64,000 bases of DNA, taken from positions 1-64,000 of the forward strand of contig JABDMM010000033.1 of NCBI GenBank assembly GCA_013001465.1, given 5' to 3'. This DNA comes from Chitinophagales bacterium (GTDB lineage: Bacteria > Bacteroidota > Bacteroidia > Chitinophagales > JABDMM01). The notes under the pieces are model-generated. The model was not told the origin of the DNA, ran no database searches, and saw only the letters and a list, made by a program, of their open reading frames with translations. This document shows, piece by piece, positions 1-8,632 of this stretch (the first letter of the stretch is position 1; each line of letters opens with the position of its first letter). The translations under genes were made by a program, and so were the position numbers.

Positions 1-1
1 G

Positions 2-982
2 TCTGATGCTTGGAACATTCTTTTCGGAATGAAGAACAGCAGGGTAAAAAAGAACCAAAAAGAACTTGCAGAAGCAGAAGAGCAACTTAATCAGGCCGAA
101 GCCGAAGCTAACAAGAGGTATAGAGACAGGCTTAGAAATGCAGATATAAAAGACTCTCTGGACAGGATCATCAGTCAGGTACAGGGAATGATTCGAATTA
201 TCGAGGAGATGATCGTCACCACAGACACCCAGATCGCGGCTTTAAAGAATAGAAAGGAACTTGCTTTTGAAACCAAAGAAAAGGCTGCAAAGGTGATGGA
301 GGAACGCTTAGTAGAGTTAGATGATCTTGAGGCAAAATTGAAATCTGCAGAAACTGAATTGGAGGAGATGGATAATGGCAGCCCCGAGTATACTCAACAC
401 CAAAAGAGGATTGCAGATATGAAAGAGCTGCGTGCTGAGTTAAAAGGCAGGTATAATATCGCGATGGGAATTCTTCATTCTAAAGAAAGGTTTGTGGATC
501 AGATCGTTGTTCACCTTGAAGCTCAAACTACAACGAAGAACAATCTAAAACAGCTTATAGGCCAGCTCAAAAGTGATACTGAAGAAAGAATAACCACGTA
601 TGAGTCGGGATTGCAGTTAATTCAATCCGCAACTGCCCAGGAGGCAGCTTCGATCTATGAAGATGCAGGAACAAAAACAGATCAGTTAATAACCGAAATA
701 GCCGCAAAAGTTTTTGTGTCGTCCGAGCAGGATAGAATAGAACGATTGAAAAAGCACCCATCCAGAATGGCTGAACTTCATAAAGTTTTAGTCGCAATGG
801 CACAGGCAACTCAAGAATATAAGGAGAAAGACCTGATACTAATGAAAGAGCACGGAGAAAAATATGGAATTGACATTTCTCAGCAGTTCTCATGGAAGTA
901 TGAAAATGAAGAAACAGATAAAGAGGAAAAGCGAAAACCGGATTCAAATGAGAAGAAGGGAGTAAATGAACTCTTGGATTAA
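2..982 (+). CDS. Coiled-coil protein, first visible gene of the AAA cassette (5' end outside window)
   Basis: The frame is open from base 2, ahead of the first ATG at 29, and reads SDAWNILFG directly into it, so the ATG at 29 is probably internal and the gene starts before the window. The product is almost wholly helical: heptad-rich, very charged stretches cover roughly residues 10-150 (counted from the ATG), followed by a second helical region to about 275 and a lysine/glutamate-rich tail. There is no membrane segment and no signal peptide. The helical second half has a loose resemblance to TelA-like (toxic anion resistance) proteins, which I cannot confirm by eye. Fifteen bases separate it from the next gene, and all six genes to 7507 run the same way, so it is probably a cytosolic structural partner of the AAA ATPase. 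Function unknown. Confidence 0.8.
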   Translation, partial: SDAWNILFGMKNSRVKKNQKELAEAEEQLNQAEAEANKRYRDRLRNADIKDSLDRIISQVQGMIRIIEEMIVTTDTQIAALKNRKELAFETKEKAAKVMEERLVELDDLEAKLKSAETELEEMDNGSPEYTQHQKRIADMKELRAELKGRYNIAMGILHSKERFVDQIVVHLEAQTTTKNNLKQLIGQLKSDTEERITTYESGLQLIQSATAQEAASIYEDAGTKTDQLITEIAAKVFVSSEQDRIERLKKHPSRMAELHKVLVAMAQATQEYKEKDLILMKEHGEKYGIDISQQFSWKYENEETDKEEKRKPDSNEKKGVNELLD

Positions 983-997
983 CACGAATAACAGCAA

Positions 998-2107
998 GTG
1001 AAGACCACCGATATAATCGATCATTTTACCGAGCTTGACCGTAGCATTCTCAAAGGTGAAGATGCCTATGTTGAGTACTTCAATTACATGAGACGGGTAT
1101 TTACGATCCTGATCGATTCCTTCAATAGCAGAACACTTGAGGATCCGGAAGAGATCAACATTCTAAAATCATTTGTGCAAAAGTTTCTCAATACGATCGA
1201 GGCCTTGCGACTGAAGTATCTTTATGAGCAAGATTATCAAATGAAAATCGACCTTACAGACTCATCTTTTCCGAATCATATCGAATTGAGGAATCTGGAG
1301 GCCGATATGGTTGTCCGCGATGAAGAGCTTAAGAAAATGCCTACCGAAGAAGCTTTGAAAAGAGCGACTTTGGACTACCTTTTTCAAGAAAAAGAGGAAC
1401 CCTATCCTCTGTTAAGGCAACTCGGTAAACTTTGTTATTTCAAGATGTTAAAAAAGGACCGGGTTTTTACGACATTTCAGGCAGGTGAATTGGTAAGGCT
1501 AAATGAAGGTTTTCAAAAGGACACGATCAGGCAATATCTCTTTTCATGGGCGTCTTATGATTCGGTAACCAACAGGCCGTTCGTATACATCCTGATATTC
1601 GACCACAATGATCACAAGAACAAATTAATGGGAAATAAAGCGGCTTTCCTACCATTCGTTAATGTCTGTAAGAAGTTCACACATAATTCAGGCCCTCTAA
1701 ATGTTGTTGCCCGTGATATCGATGAAGCCCTCGAGGATGTTCACCCTAAGGTTCTTAAAAGAATTGACCTGGGCCCGCTTTATGGGGCATATTCAAAAGA
1801 TAACCACCAGATGACGAATGTCATTCAAAAGCATTTCAAGCAAAGTGAGTTTGTATTTCTCTTTACTACAGAAATCGTGTTTTCGATAGGAGAGAAAAAG
1901 TCCAAAGGGATACTATCAACGGATAAATTGAGGCAGATCTTCTTTGTGGATGAGTCAAATAAAGACTGTCTTGAACGACACGTGTCCCAAGTTGACAAGT
2001 TTTTACTGGCGTCGCACGGTGTTGTCCAGCATTTAACTGAGTATCACAGAGAGTATATAGACAAGCTCACAATTCCCCCTATTACATATACAGAAAAAGA
2101 AGGTTAA
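998..2107 (+). CDS. Unknown cytosolic protein of the AAA cassette (369 aa)
   Basis: Starts at a GTG 15 bases after the preceding gene; no better-placed ATG exists. I do not recognise the family. The first 130 residues look helical (several amphipathic segments); residues of about 145-300 look like mixed alpha/beta structure with hydrophobic strands such as PFVYILIFDH near 200 and FVFLFTTEIVFSIG near 285. No membrane segment, signal peptide, nucleotide-binding loop or catalytic signature is visible. One base separates its stop from the ATG of the AAA ATPase, so the two are almost certainly translationally coupled and the protein is a likely partner or adaptor of the ATPase (inference from position only). 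Confidence 0.82.
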   Translation: MKTTDIIDHFTELDRSILKGEDAYVEYFNYMRRVFTILIDSFNSRTLEDPEEINILKSFVQKFLNTIEALRLKYLYEQDYQMKIDLTDSSFPNHIELRNLEADMVVRDEELKKMPTEEALKRATLDYLFQEKEEPYPLLRQLGKLCYFKMLKKDRVFTTFQAGELVRLNEGFQKDTIRQYLFSWASYDSVTNRPFVYILIFDHNDHKNKLMGNKAAFLPFVNVCKKFTHNSGPLNVVARDIDEALEDVHPKVLKRIDLGPLYGAYSKDNHQMTNVIQKHFKQSEFVFLFTTEIVFSIGEKKSKGILSTDKLRQIFFVDESNKDCLERHVSQVDKFLLASHGVVQHLTEYHREYIDKLTIPPITYTEKEG

Positions 2108-2108
2108 G

Positions 2109-4073
2109 ATGGAAAGAACTGAAGCCCCTCTATTCCCGATCAGAGATGAAAATCTTAACGAGTTTAAAGATGAGGTAACGGCTTATCTTAAATCTGTAAG
2201 CTATAGTCCGGATAGTAGAAAAGTTGAAAAGGACGGAATAGATTTAAGCTTTCTAATCCATTCCAAGACCTTAGGTGTTGGACAAGAAGACGAGATATCT
2301 ATACTAAAGAATGCGGTTCGCATTAGTGATGATCGGATAATTCTTTCGAACACTGTCAATTTTATTATCAATGCATTAAGAGACGGTCTTTCTATAGGAA
2401 GATACCTTTCTGAACTGTATAAAAAATCATCAGGACTTGAAACGCTTGTTAAGCGCAATAAAGAAGGCTCATTGCATCAATCTGAACAACCTGAATTTCA
2501 CGATAAACTTGAAACACAGAGTGCTATTTATCTTTTTACTTCAGCTTATTATATCGTTTGGAGATTAAACGATTACAGGAGTGACGAAGTGTCTTCTATA
2601 AACATTGAATTTGGTGGGGTTCCCGAGATAAGTGTATCGAGACCAAGCAATTCTGTCCAATGCATGCTTTACTATTATGGAGCATATCTGGAGAGATCAG
2701 GGAGTATAAATAATGAACTCGAGATGCTGAAGATCACCCAGGTTTATTTTGAAAGAATGATCGAAGAAATTCATCTTCGGAAAGATGCATTTAAATATTT
2801 GTCGTTCTTTGAGAACAATCATTATAAACTGGAACACTCCGATTTTATAATCCAGGGATTCGAAAGTGGTTTCTCCTCATCGGTTCACAGCGTGACCTTC
2901 AATAAGATCAGGATGGAGGAAATAGTGGCGAACAGGGAAGCGAAGCACATGTTCAAGAGGTTTGCAGAACGTTTGCTGTGTCATGATTTTGAGGAAGGAA
3001 GAAATCCTATGCTTGAACTTGGCGGCTTGCCTAGTATAACGATGGGAGATGGCCGACCGGGAACTGGTAAGAGTATGTTAATAGCAGCGACAGCCACATT
3101 TATTCAGGAAAAAGCGGATTGGTTGGGAATTCCATTTCTCTTCTGGCCACTTCCGGATAATATAATTTCAACTTATCAAGGAGGCTCTGCAGAGCGAGCT
3201 ATAGAGTGGTTTAGACCGATGAATGATGCGCATAAAATAATATTCGCACCGATCGATGATGCAGAGAATAATCTTGAAGACCGAACCCGAAGAGGAGTTT
3301 CCGCCGGAGTCAGAGAGTTTATTGGTGTTTTCCTTCGAAGTACTGAAGGAGCTTATGCCGTGAATTATGGTAATAAGATGGTGAGCTTGTTTACAAATAT
3401 TCCTGACCAAATAGATAGAGCGGTGTTATCCAGAGTTCAATATCGTGTTCCTATCGACGGAGCCAAAGATGTGATCGACTTTATTGATCAAGATTATTTG
3501 TGGTGGTCGAAGTATGAAAAAATGATGCCTGGTCTAATTGCCATGAAAGATCCAAAATACAAGTATTTAAGTGGCCAACAGGAACTAAATTCGCTCTCAG
3601 AAAGCTATACCGATGATTTCAAATTTACACAACCGGGAGTGGAAGAGGTTTTTCGGGAAGTATCTCAGAAAGTGAACCCCGATGAGCAAGACTTTTTTGG
3701 AAAATTTTATGACAGGATACAAGACCGATATCAATTCTTTTCTTCGAGAGACCTAAGGAATATCCAGAAAGCAGTTGATGCCAGACTTATAGATTTTGAT
3801 CTACCGGAAGCATGGTGGGAATCACCCGAAACTTTCTTCAAGCAGGACTACGAAAACAAGTTGCGAATGTTGAAAGAACTGATGATCGAGAATATGAAAG
3901 ACGTTTCTTTCAAAGATATTCGTCTTCAGGAAGCGTTGTTTTACATAGATACAGCCGTGAGAATTAATGAAAGCGGTATAGAACGAGAGATAGCGGAAAC
4001 TGCCAAGGAGATGCACATAAGATCGGAAGCTTCAGAGCGACTGAAAAACGGAAACATTCAAATAGAAAACTAG
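2109..4073 (+). CDS. Classical-clade AAA ATPase (654 aa), motor of the cassette
   Basis: A single AAA module lies at about residues 290-460 after a roughly 280-residue N-terminal domain that I do not recognise. Walker A is GRPGTGKS (G315-S322). The pore-loop region reads STYQGGSAERAIEWF (about 358-372), matching the aromatic-containing loop and following helix of Cdc48/katanin/FtsH-type AAA proteins. Walker B ends in D383-D384 with E386 close by. The second region of homology is FTNIPDQIDRAVLSR (428-442), including sensor-1 T429/N430 and an arginine-finger candidate R442 or R446. A helical C-terminal region of about 190 residues follows. No protease or helicase domain is attached, so it most likely remodels or moves a protein partner. 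Neighbours on both sides are within 1-3 bases. The family is clear, the biological role is not. Confidence 0.93.
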   Translation: MERTEAPLFPIRDENLNEFKDEVTAYLKSVSYSPDSRKVEKDGIDLSFLIHSKTLGVGQEDEISILKNAVRISDDRIILSNTVNFIINALRDGLSIGRYLSELYKKSSGLETLVKRNKEGSLHQSEQPEFHDKLETQSAIYLFTSAYYIVWRLNDYRSDEVSSINIEFGGVPEISVSRPSNSVQCMLYYYGAYLERSGSINNELEMLKITQVYFERMIEEIHLRKDAFKYLSFFENNHYKLEHSDFIIQGFESGFSSSVHSVTFNKIRMEEIVANREAKHMFKRFAERLLCHDFEEGRNPMLELGGLPSITMGDGRPGTGKSMLIAATATFIQEKADWLGIPFLFWPLPDNIISTYQGGSAERAIEWFRPMNDAHKIIFAPIDDAENNLEDRTRRGVSAGVREFIGVFLRSTEGAYAVNYGNKMVSLFTNIPDQIDRAVLSRVQYRVPIDGAKDVIDFIDQDYLWWSKYEKMMPGLIAMKDPKYKYLSGQQELNSLSESYTDDFKFTQPGVEEVFREVSQKVNPDEQDFFGKFYDRIQDRYQFFSSRDLRNIQKAVDARLIDFDLPEAWWESPETFFKQDYENKLRMLKELMIENMKDVSFKDIRLQEALFYIDTAVRINESGIEREIAETAKEMHIRSEASERLKNGNIQIEN

Positions 4074-4076
4074 ATC

Positions 4077-5345
4077 TTGGAAAGATTAATAGAAAACGGA
4101 CTTTTTGGAAGGGGTTTGATTCACCTTAACAAACCCGCTTTAGTCGATCGCTATAACTCATGTCTCGAAGACATTGGTTTACCGACGAGTGCTTTGGATA
4201 ATTTCCATATCGATGGTTGGGGTTGGAGTCCCGAAATTGCTGATGAAATGGAGAATAAATTCTATCTCTCACATTATGGCCCGGCGAATCCTTATGCTAT
4301 AATAATTAGCCCACTGCAAGAAGACCGACCAATTTATTTTCCATATCATTCCTTCGACAGGCGAATGATGAAAGAAGTTTTTCGACAATGCGGAAGCCAG
4401 ATATCGGACCTCACAACCGAGACAGCAATTTGGATCGATGTTGATCAGGAGATCATGAAATACAGGTCACCGCAAGACTTGTTGATGATCGAGTCGATTA
4501 ATTTAAAGTTTAACTCCACCAGTCATTTGATGAAGGCGGCAAGAGAACAAAGAGAGTTAGTAAGAGTCTTTTATGATGAAGAGAATGCATGGGGCGACCA
4601 GCAGCTGCATAAAAAGATCATCGAGAGTTGTACAAAATATGGAGATCTTCGGTTTCGAAGCCTTGATATACCGGATATTCCTTTCACCAATGTCAGGTCA
4701 TTCTATTCACGTGCCTTTGAAGGAGTTTTTATTTTTAGAGACCTTCCGGGTCAAAAGCCATTATTGGTATTCAAGGGTGATGTGAGTCAGTTTTCAGGAG
4801 AACTTCATCATGGGCATATCGAGTATTCCCTCCATGATAAAAACTTATTAGATAGATTGTTTACAGAGAGGCTGTGTGATATCGACTGGCGTTGGTATAA
4901 GGAGAATGAGGATAGAATAAAGAGAATACAGTATTGCCTGCTTGCAGATGCCATTACTGAAGAATATCCGGATATTAAGTTGAGAGAAGTCACAGGCCCG
5001 AGGAGAAAAAGACTGATCCTTGAATTGGAAGAAAAATTAAAATTAGAGGCGGCATACTTCGAACTCGACCGTATTATGAAACTGTTGGCCAGCAAAAAAA
5101 ACCCGGATGTGAAAGACCTGTCAGATCGATGCCGGATGTTGCTTGCTCACCCTTATGAGTTTGTTCCGGAAGTAACCAAAGATGTTATATGGCAGTTGCT
5201 GGTCAATATGTCACCAGTCGACACTTACCAGACATTTCTCTATGATAAAGAATTGTTCTATGATGAGTATCAGAAATGGAATCATTCGAAAAAGAATTGG
5301 TCGATACACTTTCTAAAACAAGAATACATTTTACCATTTCAATAA
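4077..5345 (+). CDS. Unknown protein of the AAA cassette (422 aa)
   Basis: Starts at TTG 4077, three bases after the ATPase stop; the N-terminus reads MERLIENGLFGRGLIHL. I do not recognise it; it may fall in one of the Bacteroidota-specific DUF families but I cannot name one safely. Residues 1-170 look alpha/beta (IYFPYHSF, AIWIDVDQEI), residues 190-255 contain more strands, and residues from about 270 on are mainly helical. There is no signal peptide or membrane segment. Tight spacing on both sides places it in the same transcript as the ATPase and the two membrane proteins, so it could link the cytosolic motor to the membrane part (inference). Confidence 0.82.
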   Translation: MERLIENGLFGRGLIHLNKPALVDRYNSCLEDIGLPTSALDNFHIDGWGWSPEIADEMENKFYLSHYGPANPYAIIISPLQEDRPIYFPYHSFDRRMMKEVFRQCGSQISDLTTETAIWIDVDQEIMKYRSPQDLLMIESINLKFNSTSHLMKAAREQRELVRVFYDEENAWGDQQLHKKIIESCTKYGDLRFRSLDIPDIPFTNVRSFYSRAFEGVFIFRDLPGQKPLLVFKGDVSQFSGELHHGHIEYSLHDKNLLDRLFTERLCDIDWRWYKENEDRIKRIQYCLLADAITEEYPDIKLREVTGPRRKRLILELEEKLKLEAAYFELDRIMKLLASKKNPDVKDLSDRCRMLLAHPYEFVPEVTKDVIWQLLVNMSPVDTYQTFLYDKELFYDEYQKWNHSKKNWSIHFLKQEYILPFQ

Positions 5346-5350
5346 TCCAT

Positions 5351-5896
5351 ATGAATATTGCACTACCGGTAATATTATTTTTTCTTCTGGGTATACTTTT
5401 ATACTACATCGATCTGAAAGTTGGCGTTCAACTTTATAGAAAGTGGTATAAGCTAACACACAAAGATCCTTTACCTGTAGGAATTCAGAGAGGTTTTATA
5501 GTAAACTCTTCGCTCGAATCACTATTTGGGATCGCTTTGATCTTAATAGTTGCTGAGGTACTGCTGTCTTTCCAAATTGGTAACTCTCCACCACTGCTTG
5601 ATATTCTACTTGGTGTGCTTGGATTTATCGGATTAATGCTTGGTTTCTATCTGGGAGGCATTCTAATGAAAGGCATGGGGAAAACTATAGGTTATCTTGA
5701 GCATATTGAAAAAGGTGAATTGGATCTGGGGAAAGAACTGGTTAAAGGTGTAAAGAAAGCAAGAGAAGCAATAAAGGAAGAAAAGACCAACAGCACAGAT
5801 GATTCCGAAGTACAAGAAGAGCATTCGGAAACAAAAGAGGATGATAAACCAGAGAAGGATTGGAGAGACGGGGTAGATGACTTTTTGAAAAAATAG
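5351..5896 (+). CDS. Small membrane protein of the AAA cassette, three helices and an acidic tail (181 aa)
   Basis: I place the start at ATG 5351, where a membrane helix begins at once (MNIALPVILFFLLGILLYYI); the in-frame ATG at 5276 would add 25 polar residues lying wholly inside the preceding gene and is less likely. Three hydrophobic segments are visible at about residues 4-22, 50-70 and 75-100. They are followed by a basic/amphipathic stretch and then a very acidic tail (about 130-175) rich in Glu, Asp and Lys. Family not recognised. It starts five bases after the preceding stop and ends three bases before the next ATG. Confidence 0.82.
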   Translation: MNIALPVILFFLLGILLYYIDLKVGVQLYRKWYKLTHKDPLPVGIQRGFIVNSSLESLFGIALILIVAEVLLSFQIGNSPPLLDILLGVLGFIGLMLGFYLGGILMKGMGKTIGYLEHIEKGELDLGKELVKGVKKAREAIKEEKTNSTDDSEVQEEHSETKEDDKPEKDWRDGVDDFLKK

Positions 5897-5899
5897 AAT

Positions 5900-7507
5900 A
5901 TGGAAGAAACTTTAAAGGAGTTAAAAGAAGAGAAGGAGCGAGGTCGATTATACTGGTTCATGCGAAACTCATCAAGAGCTCTGTGGTCCTGGATGAAGAA
6001 ACACTGGATATTATCTATTCTAATATTTCTAGTGTTTATTTACCTTGGCATCACAGGTAGAGCAATCTATCAACCGTTTTTATTGAACTTGAGGAAATAT
6101 TTTGTTCTCACGATCATTGTAGTTGTAGTGATTTATTGGTTGATGAGGATATTCTTCAATTCCAGAATTGTTGGAAAGCTTGTTTCGGCCATAGTATTAA
6201 TCGCATTTGTTTTCATGTCGGTAACCCTGGGCCAGCGAGTCTACGAGTATCTTGGTCTATATATTCACTATATAAGTTTAAATAAGGTTGAGTTAACTGA
6301 ATTGCCAACTACAGATCATGAGCGAATCCATCCTCTAAACTCGATACAAACTCTTGCCAGACAGGAGGCTCTGTCTGAAACGGAAGAAGCGACACGGCCA
6401 ATGTTCATAAGAAGAAGAGATGGAAGCTTTGATTTCTCAATGAGCATAGGGCCTTCCCCAGAGTACCCCGCACAGCGATTAGAAAAGAATATGTATCGGG
6501 TAATCAGTGTCTCCGCCACGACCCCTGCACCCGATTTTTCTAAAAAGAATCAATATGATGCGAACTTTGATGTGGGTCCATTCTTACTGTTTTCTAAGAA
6601 CATAAATACAGCCTCGATAAAATCTTTTAACTTTTTTCAATTTTTCAATTATGAAATAGGTGAACCTTTCTTTCTTGAAGACAACAGTGGGAATTGGGTA
6701 CAAGTAGTTCCTCTCATTCGATGGAAAGGGGTATTGATTCCCAGACCTGTATTTGGGGGAGTTTTAGTGTTTCATCAGATAGAATCAACTGGCATAAGTC
6801 GGTACTTAAGAAGAATATTCACCGGTGTAGGTGATTTCATTCCTTCGAATAAAATTGAAAGCTTCTCATATCTCAAAGGGCAACATCTCTTACCAATAAA
6901 GGTTGCGAGGTTTATTGCGGAAAGTTTCCGCTTTCAGGAGGGCTTTTTTGCACCAATGCCTGGATATCACGAAGGAGACATTCGGATACCCGACATGCCA
7001 CAGGATCAAAACGAGCAACCGTTTTTCACGTATTTCAATATTCCAGCCAGAGGTGGGATACTTTGTAGTTATTTTGGCCTTGAGCCATATCAGGAGACAA
7101 AAAAGGGCCTTAATACTTCACTTATCATTCCGGGAGATAGCGATAATGAAGTGTTTTTCAAAGATCACTCCGAACAGAGGGATGGATTGATAGGGTCAAG
7201 TGCAGTACCGTCTAAAGTTATAGAAAGTAAAAAGAACTATGACTGGTCTAAAAACCACCCGGCAGAATCGAGACCTTATATAAAAGAGATCGGAGGTAAG
7301 AATAGATTTTTCTGGTTGAACACGGTTGTAACAAACATGGACGACACGGGTACTGATTTTATTGGAGGGACAATTCCGGATGTCACAATAACAGATGCTA
7401 AATATGGTAGAGTGGTTTGGATCGAGCAGAAAAATTTAACATCTCAAGGTCAATGGAAGGAGCAAATATCTGAGGAATTGAATTCTATTTGGGAGCAGCG
7501 AAATTAA
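5900..7507 (+). CDS. Membrane protein with three N-terminal helices and a large C-terminal domain (535 aa), last gene of the AAA cassette
   Basis: A basic N-terminus (about 35 residues) is followed by three membrane segments at about 36-56, 63-80 and 88-108. With a cytosolic N-terminus by the positive-inside rule, three crossings put the remaining 425 residues on the outer face of the inner membrane. That domain contains strand-rich sequence (NWVQVVPLIRWKGVLIPRPV near 275) but no motif I can assign; it is not obviously a peptidase, hydrolase or sugar-binding domain. It is the last gene of the run and its stop overlaps the stop of the convergent esterase gene by four bases (TTAA). Confidence 0.82.
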   Translation: MEETLKELKEEKERGRLYWFMRNSSRALWSWMKKHWILSILIFLVFIYLGITGRAIYQPFLLNLRKYFVLTIIVVVVIYWLMRIFFNSRIVGKLVSAIVLIAFVFMSVTLGQRVYEYLGLYIHYISLNKVELTELPTTDHERIHPLNSIQTLARQEALSETEEATRPMFIRRRDGSFDFSMSIGPSPEYPAQRLEKNMYRVISVSATTPAPDFSKKNQYDANFDVGPFLLFSKNINTASIKSFNFFQFFNYEIGEPFFLEDNSGNWVQVVPLIRWKGVLIPRPVFGGVLVFHQIESTGISRYLRRIFTGVGDFIPSNKIESFSYLKGQHLLPIKVARFIAESFRFQEGFFAPMPGYHEGDIRIPDMPQDQNEQPFFTYFNIPARGGILCSYFGLEPYQETKKGLNTSLIIPGDSDNEVFFKDHSEQRDGLIGSSAVPSKVIESKKNYDWSKNHPAESRPYIKEIGGKNRFFWLNTVVTNMDDTGTDFIGGTIPDVTITDAKYGRVVWIEQKNLTSQGQWKEQISEELNSIWEQRN

Positions 7508-8631
7508 TTTTCTCCAAACAGGAATAATAGTGGTTTATGGACTCTTTTAGACCAGGCTTTTTCGTTATGGAATGCACCTTCATCCAGGTGCCAAACATAG
7601 TTGTATCCTTTATTATCGAGGAGTTTCATCATTCTATCCACTCCAGGTTGTAATTCCTTTTCCAGCTCCTCCGTTCCATTATCTATATAAACCTTTATGT
7701 TGCGTAGGTTCTCAGTATCATTTTTTACATGAGAAAGATAAGAAAGGTCATATTTTGGTATATCAAAAGCAGGCGATAGGCAAGCTGCTTTTCCGAATAC
7801 TTCAGGATATTCCCAAGTCAGGATAAAAGAAATCAAACCACCCATCGATGAACCCATAATGGCAGTGTTACTTGGGTCAGTTTTGGTTCTATATGATGAA
7901 TCGATGAATGGTTTCAGATCGTTAACCAGCCAGGAGGCATATGTCTGCCCCTCTGTTAGATATGAATATTCATTTGTTCTTTTAGCGGTATTGTATATTG
8001 CAACAGCAATGAACTCTTCAGCCTGATCAATAGCAAACAGACTATCAGAAACTTCATCAACCCTCCAGTCGTTTCCGGTATAAGAAGTATAGGGATTGAA
8101 AACGTTTTGACCATCATGCATATAGAGCACCGGAAATCTTTTATCTGCGTCATATTCATATGAAGGAGGGAATCGCACGATAACATGTCTGGAGGCTAGC
8201 CCCTTTGTTGGCATATCTTTATGAAGGAGAGCATTTCCACTAACACCCATAAGGATATCAGTGTTTTTCCAGTGCTTTATTTCTAAAGAGATGGATGTAT
8301 CTTTTGTAACTCTTACTTTGAAATTGCCCCTCACTTTTTCATCATCGGTAAGAGCTTCTGTCATCCAGCTACCTTTCGTTAACTTGAATTCTATTGTCGT
8401 ATCGGAATAGAACTTGAAGTCACCTACCCATTTTTGGTTTTCTTCCTCGAAATCAAAATGAATTTTAGATGGATCCCAAAACCCAAATTTAGAATGGTTG
8501 CCGCTAATATAGACTCTTTCCGAAGAAGGGTCGATGTTGTTGCTTTCAACTTGAATTTTGACGTGATGTTCCTGATCCTTGCAAGAGAAGAGAGTAGAGA
8601 GGAATATAAGAATAATGCAATAGCGTATCAC
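7504..8631 (-). CDS. Putative esterase lipoprotein with N-terminal starch-binding-like domain
   Basis: The signal peptide ends in a lipobox (LFSC, Cys near residue 17), so the product is predicted to be a lipoprotein. Residues of about 25-130 resemble a CBM20-like beta domain (VYISGNHSKFGFWDPSK, then IEFKLTKGSW). Residues of about 140-375 are an alpha/beta hydrolase of the esterase D / enterochelin esterase type: PVLYMHDGQNVF, a nucleophile elbow GSSMGG with S262, and a late histidine in EGAFHNE. It probably cleaves an ester on a sugar or siderophore-like substrate, but the substrate cannot be read from the sequence. It lies one base downstream of the DUF349 gene on the same strand, suggesting cotranscription. 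Confidence 0.88.
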   Translation of the reverse strand: MIRYCIILIFLSTLFSCKDQEHHVKIQVESNNIDPSSERVYISGNHSKFGFWDPSKIHFDFEEENQKWVGDFKFYSDTTIEFKLTKGSWMTEALTDDEKVRGNFKVRVTKDTSISLEIKHWKNTDILMGVSGNALLHKDMPTKGLASRHVIVRFPPSYEYDADKRFPVLYMHDGQNVFNPYTSYTGNDWRVDEVSDSLFAIDQAEEFIAVAIYNTAKRTNEYSYLTEGQTYASWLVNDLKPFIDSSYRTKTDPSNTAIMGSSMGGLISFILTWEYPEVFGKAACLSPAFDIPKYDLSYLSHVKNDTENLRNIKVYIDNGTEELEKELQPGVDRMMKLLDNKGYNYVWHLDEGAFHNEKAWSKRVHKPLLFLFGEN

Positions 8632-8632
8632 A

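Noticed and set aside
29-31. ATG at 29 as the start of the first gene
   Set aside because: The same frame is open to the window edge and encodes plausible sequence ahead of it, so the start is outside the window.
5276-5350. Earlier start for the small membrane protein of the AAA cassette
   Set aside because: The added 25 residues lie inside the previous gene and the membrane helix begins right at ATG 5351.
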